This document shows positions 37,704 through 41,698 of a stretch of 41,698 nt of DNA, one piece after another. A model generated the notes under the pieces. The model saw only the letters and a list, made by a program, of their open reading frames with translations, searched no databases and was not told the origin of the DNA. The stretch is from assembly GCA_028281265.1 (NCBI GenBank), contig JANQKE010000060.1, forward strand, positions 1 to 41,698. The letters are read 5' to 3'. Numbering within the stretch: position 1 is the first letter of the stretch; every line of letters begins with the position of its first letter. The position numbers were made by a program, and so were the translations under genes. This DNA comes from Alphaproteobacteria bacterium (lineage in GTDB: Bacteria > Pseudomonadota > Alphaproteobacteria > DSM-16000 > Inquilinaceae).

Positions 37704-38939
37704 ATGCCCCCCCTGACCTACCGGCCGTCGCGAGACGACGCAGCCGACCGCAGCGCGTTCGTCACCCTGGAACGCACCGGCTTCGGCACCACGGACGAAG
37801 ATACCGAGCGCTGGATGGCCGCGATCGGGCCGGAGGAGATCCGGTTCGTGGACGCCGGCGACGTCACCGCGGCGATGGGGTCCTGGATCGAGATCGGCCA
37901 CACCGTCGGCGGCCGGACGATCCCGGCAGGAGGCATCACGGCGGTCAGCGTCGGCCATGCCCATCGCGGCGGCGGTATCGGGCGGTATCTGCTGTCGCAG
38001 ATGCTGGCCGAGGCCGGGCAGCGGGGCTGGCCGCTGGTCAGCCTGTACGCCTCGACCTTCGCCTTCTACCGCAAGGTCGGGTTCGAGATCGCCGGCTGGT
38101 CCCATCGCTACAAGGCACCGACGGCCGCGCTGACGATCCCCCGGCACCCGGACGACGGCGCCCTGCGGCCGGTGCCGATTGCAACACCCCCGTTCAGTGT
38201 CGCTCCGCCCGATCCGGCCCTGATCGCGCGGTTGGCGCCGCTGCATGCCGGCGGGTCCGGGCAGCGTCCGGGCCTGGCCGCAGCCGCCGGCCGGTTCCTG
38301 TGGTGGCGTCGCCTGCAGGCGATGGGGCGCGGGCTCGACGGCGTCGTCTTCGACGGCCCCGACGGCGCGGAGGCCTATTGCATGGTCGATTGCCGGGCGG
38401 CGGCGCAGACGATCGGTGTGGCCGGCTGGGCCGCCACGACGGCCCGGGGCCTGCGCGCCGTGGCGCGCTGGCTCGCCGGTTTCCGCAGCAGCTACGACTG
38501 GGTGACGTGGCCGGACGCACCGCACTCCCCCCTGACCCTGCTGCTGCCGGATCGCGGCTGTGAGGTCGAGAATGTCGAGCCGGTGCTGTACCGGGTCGTC
38601 GATCCGGCGGCGCTGCTGGCCCGGCGCGGCTATGGGGCGGGCACCGGCGGTGCCGTGGCGATCGCGCTGGAGGATGCCGACCTGCCGGACAACAGCGGGC
38701 GGTACGGGATCCGGGTCGCGCATGGCGAGGCGACGACCGGGGCCCGCCTCGCCGCGGACGAGAGCGCCGACCTGCCCCAGGTGGTCGTCGGGCCGCGGGG
38801 GTTCGTGGCCCTGGTGACCGGGGCGACGTCGGCCGGCACATTGGCCCTGACCGGTCTGCTCGACGGCACGCCCGAGGCGATCGCGGCCGCCGAAGGGCTG
38901 TTCGCCGGCCCGTTGCCGGGGACACCGGACCGGTGGTGA
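37704..38939 (+). CDS. Eis-like GNAT N-acetyltransferase with SCP2-like C-terminus
   Basis: A 411-residue protein starting MPPLTYRPSRDDAADRSAF. The N-terminal GNAT domain has the acetyl-CoA loop VGHAHRGGGIGRYLLSQML (about 83-101) and LYASTFAFYRKVGFEIAG, where the YxKxGF strand is typical. A second, degenerate GNAT-like region spans about 170-300, and the C-terminal about 100 residues resemble the SCP2-like domain of Eis (VEPVLYRVVDPAALLARRGY). The overall size (about 400) and three-part layout fit the Eis family of lysine/aminoglycoside acetyltransferases. The substrate is unknown, and drug modification should not be assumed. It lies alone between ptsN and the channel gene. Confidence 0.85.
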   Translation: MPPLTYRPSRDDAADRSAFVTLERTGFGTTDEDTERWMAAIGPEEIRFVDAGDVTAAMGSWIEIGHTVGGRTIPAGGITAVSVGHAHRGGGIGRYLLSQMLAEAGQRGWPLVSLYASTFAFYRKVGFEIAGWSHRYKAPTAALTIPRHPDDGALRPVPIATPPFSVAPPDPALIARLAPLHAGGSGQRPGLAAAAGRFLWWRRLQAMGRGLDGVVFDGPDGAEAYCMVDCRAAAQTIGVAGWAATTARGLRAVARWLAGFRSSYDWVTWPDAPHSPLTLLLPDRGCEVENVEPVLYRVVDPAALLARRGYGAGTGGAVAIALEDADLPDNSGRYGIRVAHGEATTGARLAADESADLPQVVVGPRGFVALVTGATSAGTLALTGLLDGTPEAIAAAEGLFAGPLPGTPDRW

Positions 38940-39018
38940 GAGGGGCCCCACCCCTTGGCGAGGTCCGTCCGACACCCTTAAAGCTAGGAAGACTCTGCCG
39001 ACCGATCCTGGAGGCTCC

Positions 39019-41547
39019 TTGATTTCCGTCCGACCGTTCCCCGTCCTGACCCGGGGCCTGCTCCGCGTGCTGGCCGCAGCCCTGATCCTGGTCGCCGGCG
39101 GGGCGGTCTGGGCGCAGGGGACGGCAGACTCTCCGGCCGGACCGGCGGCGGAGCGGTCCCCGGCGCCGCAGGCCGAGACCGCACCGTCGACCGAGGTCCC
39201 GGCGGCACCGACCGAGGTCCCGGCGGCACCGGCCGAACCGGCGTCGGCCGATGCGGCCCCGGCACCGCCCGGACCGCCTGCCGCCGCGCTGGCGGAAATC
39301 GACCGGCTGATCGGGACGCTCGAAGACCCGGTGCTGCGCGATGCGTTGATCGGCCAGCTCCGCCTCCTGCTGGAGGTCCATGGGGCGCCCACGGCGGAAA
39401 CGGAACCGCCCATCCCCTTGCCGTCATCCTTGGGCGCCCGGGCGCTGTCGTTCCTGTCCGAACGGATCGACGCGGCGGGCGCGACGCTCGACCGGGTCAG
39501 CGTCCAGGCGACGGACTGGCCCGTGCTGATCCGCTGGTTCACCACCCAAGCGACCACCGAAGCGGCACGGGAGCGGTGGACCAAGCTGTTCGCCGACCTG
39601 TCCTTGATCCTGCTGATCGCCATCGCCGCCCGCTGGCTGGCGACCCGGCTGTTCGCCGAAGCACGGGGGGCGATCGGTGCTAAGGCGGGTGCGTCGGTCT
39701 TGAGCCGGCTGCCGCTGCTGCTGGCACGGCTGATCATGGACGTGATCCCGCTGATCATCTTCGTGGTCGCGGCGTACGCCATGATGGGCTGGCTGGACAT
39801 CGAGCGCCGTGGTCAACTGGTCGCCGTCGCCCTGGTGAACGCGTTCACCCTGACCGGGGTCATCATGCTGGTCGTGCGTACGCTCCTGACACCGCGTACA
39901 CCCAACCTCCGGCTGATCCGGATCGATGACGAGCACGCGGCGTACCTGTATGTCTGGGCACGTCGGATCGCGTACACGACGGTGTTCGGCTATTTCACCG
40001 TCGAGGTGTCGCGGCTGCTGTTCCTGCCGTTCTTGGCCCGGGAAGCGCTGGCCCTGGCGATCGGCCTGACCGTATTCGGCCAGATCTCCGTGTTCGTTCT
40101 GCAGAACCGCCGCCTGGTCAAGCAGTGGCTGCGGCAGTCGACCCTGTCCGGTCCCCTGGGGGCGATGCTGCGACGGCTGTCGGACATCTGGCACATCGTC
40201 GGCATCGCCTATCTGGCCGTGGCGTTCGGGATCTGGCTGCTCGACGTGCCCGGCGGGTTCGCCTTCATGGTCCGGGCGACCGCGCTGACCGTGCTGATCG
40301 TCGTCCTCACCCGCCTGATCGGCAGCGCGCTGGTGCGGGGGGTCCATCGGCTGTTCGTCGTGCCCGATGATCTCGCGACCCTCTATCCGGGCCTGAGCCG
40401 CCGCGCCACCCGCTATCAGGGGGTCATCGAGACGCTGATGCGGATGGCGGTGTGGGTGATCGCCGCGGTGTTCCTGATCGATGCGTGGGGCGGCGACATC
40501 CTGGTGTTCCTCGCCGGCGATCTCGGGGGCCGGGTGGTGGGCTCGATCGTGTCGATCACCCTGGTCACGGCCGTGTCGATCGGGGTCTGGGAGCTCGCGT
40601 CCAATCTGATCGAACGGCGCCTGGCCGAGACCGACGCCGACGGCGATCCGCTGGAGCAGAACCAGCGGGTCCGGACCCTGCTCCCCTTGCTGCGCAACGT
40701 CATCCTCGTGGTGCTCGTCACCGTGGTGACACTGATCGTCCTGTCGGAGCTCGGGCTCAACATCGCCCCGCTGCTGGCCGGGGCCGGCGTGATCGGCCTG
40801 GCGATCGGCTTCGGCTCGCAGACGCTGGTCCAGGACGTCATCACCGGGCTGTTCATCCTGTTCGAGGACACGATCAGCGTCGGCGACGTGGTCAATGTCG
40901 GGGGCCATGCCGGGGTGGTCGAAGGCATGTCGATCCGCACGCTCAGGCTGCGCGACCTGTCGGGGAATGTGCATACGATCCCATTCAGCCAGGTCAGCTC
41001 CGTGCTGAACATGACCAAGGACTTCTCCTACTACGTGTTCGATGTCGGCGTGGCCTATCGGGAGGATACCGACCACGTCACCGCCGTGCTCCAGGATATC
41101 GGCCGGGAACTGCGGGAAGACCGCGATTACGGCCCGCTGATCGTCGAGGATTTCGAGGTGCTGGGGGTGGACGCGTTCGCCGATTCCGCCGTGGTGATCA
41201 AGGCACGGATCAAGACCAAGCCGATCAAGCAATGGACGGTGGGACGCGAGTTCAACCGCCGCATGAAGAAGCGCTTCGATCAGGAGGGGATCGAAATCCC
41301 GTTCCCGCACCAGACCGTCTATTTCGGGGTCGACCGGGCCGGCACGGCACCGCCCGCCCGGGTCACCGTCGCCACCCCCGACATGGCCGAGGCGCTGGAT
41401 CGGCTGGCGACCGGCGGTGCCGCACCCACCTCCCGGCCCCGCCCGGGACGGCCCACGGCCACCGCCGCCAGGACCCCCGACCGGATCGGCGAGGAGGCCC
41501 CGCGCAGTACGCCGGGCCATGACGGCGACGATGAAGGGGACTGGTAA
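39019..41547 (+). CDS. large MscS-family mechanosensitive channel
   Basis: An 842-residue protein starting with TTG at 39019, preceded by TGGAGG four bases upstream. Signal peptide about 1-32 (ending GGAVWAQG), then an Ala/Pro-rich linker with a repeated EVPAAPT unit (about 35-95), a helical periplasmic domain, about ten hydrophobic segments between 190 and 580, then the MscS core: pore helix TM3 GAGVIGLAIGFGSQTLVQ near 590-607, followed by ITGLFILFEDTISVGDVVNV, and the beta and alpha/beta vestibule (GMSIRTLRLRDLSGNVHTIP). The tail after about 780 is disordered and charged. It resembles the E. coli YbiO/MscM type. It opens under membrane tension to release solutes at hypo-osmotic shock. A hairpin and a repeat element follow. 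Confidence 0.93.
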   Translation: MISVRPFPVLTRGLLRVLAAALILVAGGAVWAQGTADSPAGPAAERSPAPQAETAPSTEVPAAPTEVPAAPAEPASADAAPAPPGPPAAALAEIDRLIGTLEDPVLRDALIGQLRLLLEVHGAPTAETEPPIPLPSSLGARALSFLSERIDAAGATLDRVSVQATDWPVLIRWFTTQATTEAARERWTKLFADLSLILLIAIAARWLATRLFAEARGAIGAKAGASVLSRLPLLLARLIMDVIPLIIFVVAAYAMMGWLDIERRGQLVAVALVNAFTLTGVIMLVVRTLLTPRTPNLRLIRIDDEHAAYLYVWARRIAYTTVFGYFTVEVSRLLFLPFLAREALALAIGLTVFGQISVFVLQNRRLVKQWLRQSTLSGPLGAMLRRLSDIWHIVGIAYLAVAFGIWLLDVPGGFAFMVRATALTVLIVVLTRLIGSALVRGVHRLFVVPDDLATLYPGLSRRATRYQGVIETLMRMAVWVIAAVFLIDAWGGDILVFLAGDLGGRVVGSIVSITLVTAVSIGVWELASNLIERRLAETDADGDPLEQNQRVRTLLPLLRNVILVVLVTVVTLIVLSELGLNIAPLLAGAGVIGLAIGFGSQTLVQDVITGLFILFEDTISVGDVVNVGGHAGVVEGMSIRTLRLRDLSGNVHTIPFSQVSSVLNMTKDFSYYVFDVGVAYREDTDHVTAVLQDIGRELREDRDYGPLIVEDFEVLGVDAFADSAVVIKARIKTKPIKQWTVGREFNRRMKKRFDQEGIEIPFPHQTVYFGVDRAGTAPPARVTVATPDMAEALDRLATGGAAPTSRPRPGRPTATAARTPDRIGEEAPRSTPGHDGDDEGDW

Positions 41548-41550
41548 TCC

Positions 41551-41575
41551 CCGGCCCGCCAGGCTGCCGGGCCGG
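41551..41575 (+). terminator. hairpin after the channel gene
   Basis: CCGGCCCG (41551-41558), a 9-base loop, then CGGGCCGG (41568-41575), four bases after the stop codon; only a weak T-rich tail (CTCTTGCTCT) follows. Confidence 0.5.
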
Positions 41576-41591
41576 TCCGACTCTTGCTCTC

Positions 41592-41698
41592 CTAGATCAA
41601 CCTGCGTTCAGATGGATTCATCTGAACGCAGATAAGTTGATCTATTTCAAAGATTTAGAGCATCTTATCTGCGTCCGTTAGGACGCAGGATGCTCTAG
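41592..41698 (-). repeat. RIME-like double-palindrome element, copy 3 (inverted)
   Basis: Bounded by CTAG at 41592 and at the window end. Read on the minus strand it has hairpin A (CTAGAGCATC...GATGCTCTA), linker AATCTTTGAAA, and hairpin B with the same inner stem CTGCGTTCAGATG/CATCTGAACGCAG as copy 1 and outer arms TAGATCAAC/GTTGATCTA. A four-base TTAT/ATAA bulge appears in both hairpins. Confidence 0.88.

Overview
The window looks like chromosomal DNA of a high-GC alphaproteobacterium, most likely Rhodospirillales-like. The grounds are the order lptC-lptA-lptB-rpoN-hpf-ptsN, a short stand-alone RNase D behind a tRNA-Leu gene, an NDUFA9-type protein and a thermolabile-type asparaginase II. 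The exact genus cannot be told from the sequence.

Left half (1-19.5 kb): one enormous minus-strand reading frame begins at 18843 and runs off the left edge, giving at least 6281 codons. It encodes a modular surface or secreted protein. It has an N-terminal LEPR/FDAA-like motif, a DUF4347 domain, cadherin/VCBS/Ig-like modules, a beta-helix block made of autotransporter-type repeats, and then a second complete DUF4347 domain about 3300 residues later. After that come a lamin-tail-like domain, RTX-type glycine/aspartate repeats and more Ig-like and cadherin modules. The DUF4347-plus-following-modules block occurs twice in the same order with very high nucleotide similarity in parts. A possible small gene sits just upstream on the same strand.

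Middle (19.5-25.3 kb): divergent from the giant gene lies a small accessory cluster. It holds a tail-collar (microcystin-dependent-like) protein, a DUF6916-type protein translationally overlapping a coiled-coil protein, a facing second DUF6916-like gene, and a large membrane hybrid histidine kinase.

Next (25.3-30.1 kb): two overlapping cyanophycin-synthetase-like ATP-grasp ligase genes, lacking the Mur-ligase half, converge on an L-asparaginase II gene. A SpoU/TrmH methyltransferase and an NDUFA9-family NAD-binding protein follow.

Right part (30.1-41.7 kb): housekeeping genes. These are tRNA-Leu(CAG) with a clear promoter and terminator, RNase D, the LPS-transport genes lptC/lptA/lptB, rpoN (sigma-54), the long hibernation factor hpf, ptsN, an Eis-like N-acetyltransferase and a large MscS-family channel.

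Three copies of a roughly 105-110 bp double-hairpin element bounded by CTAG lie directly behind genes (21.4, 36.0 and 41.6 kb). They resemble rhizobial RIME elements in architecture, and their stems show paired changes.
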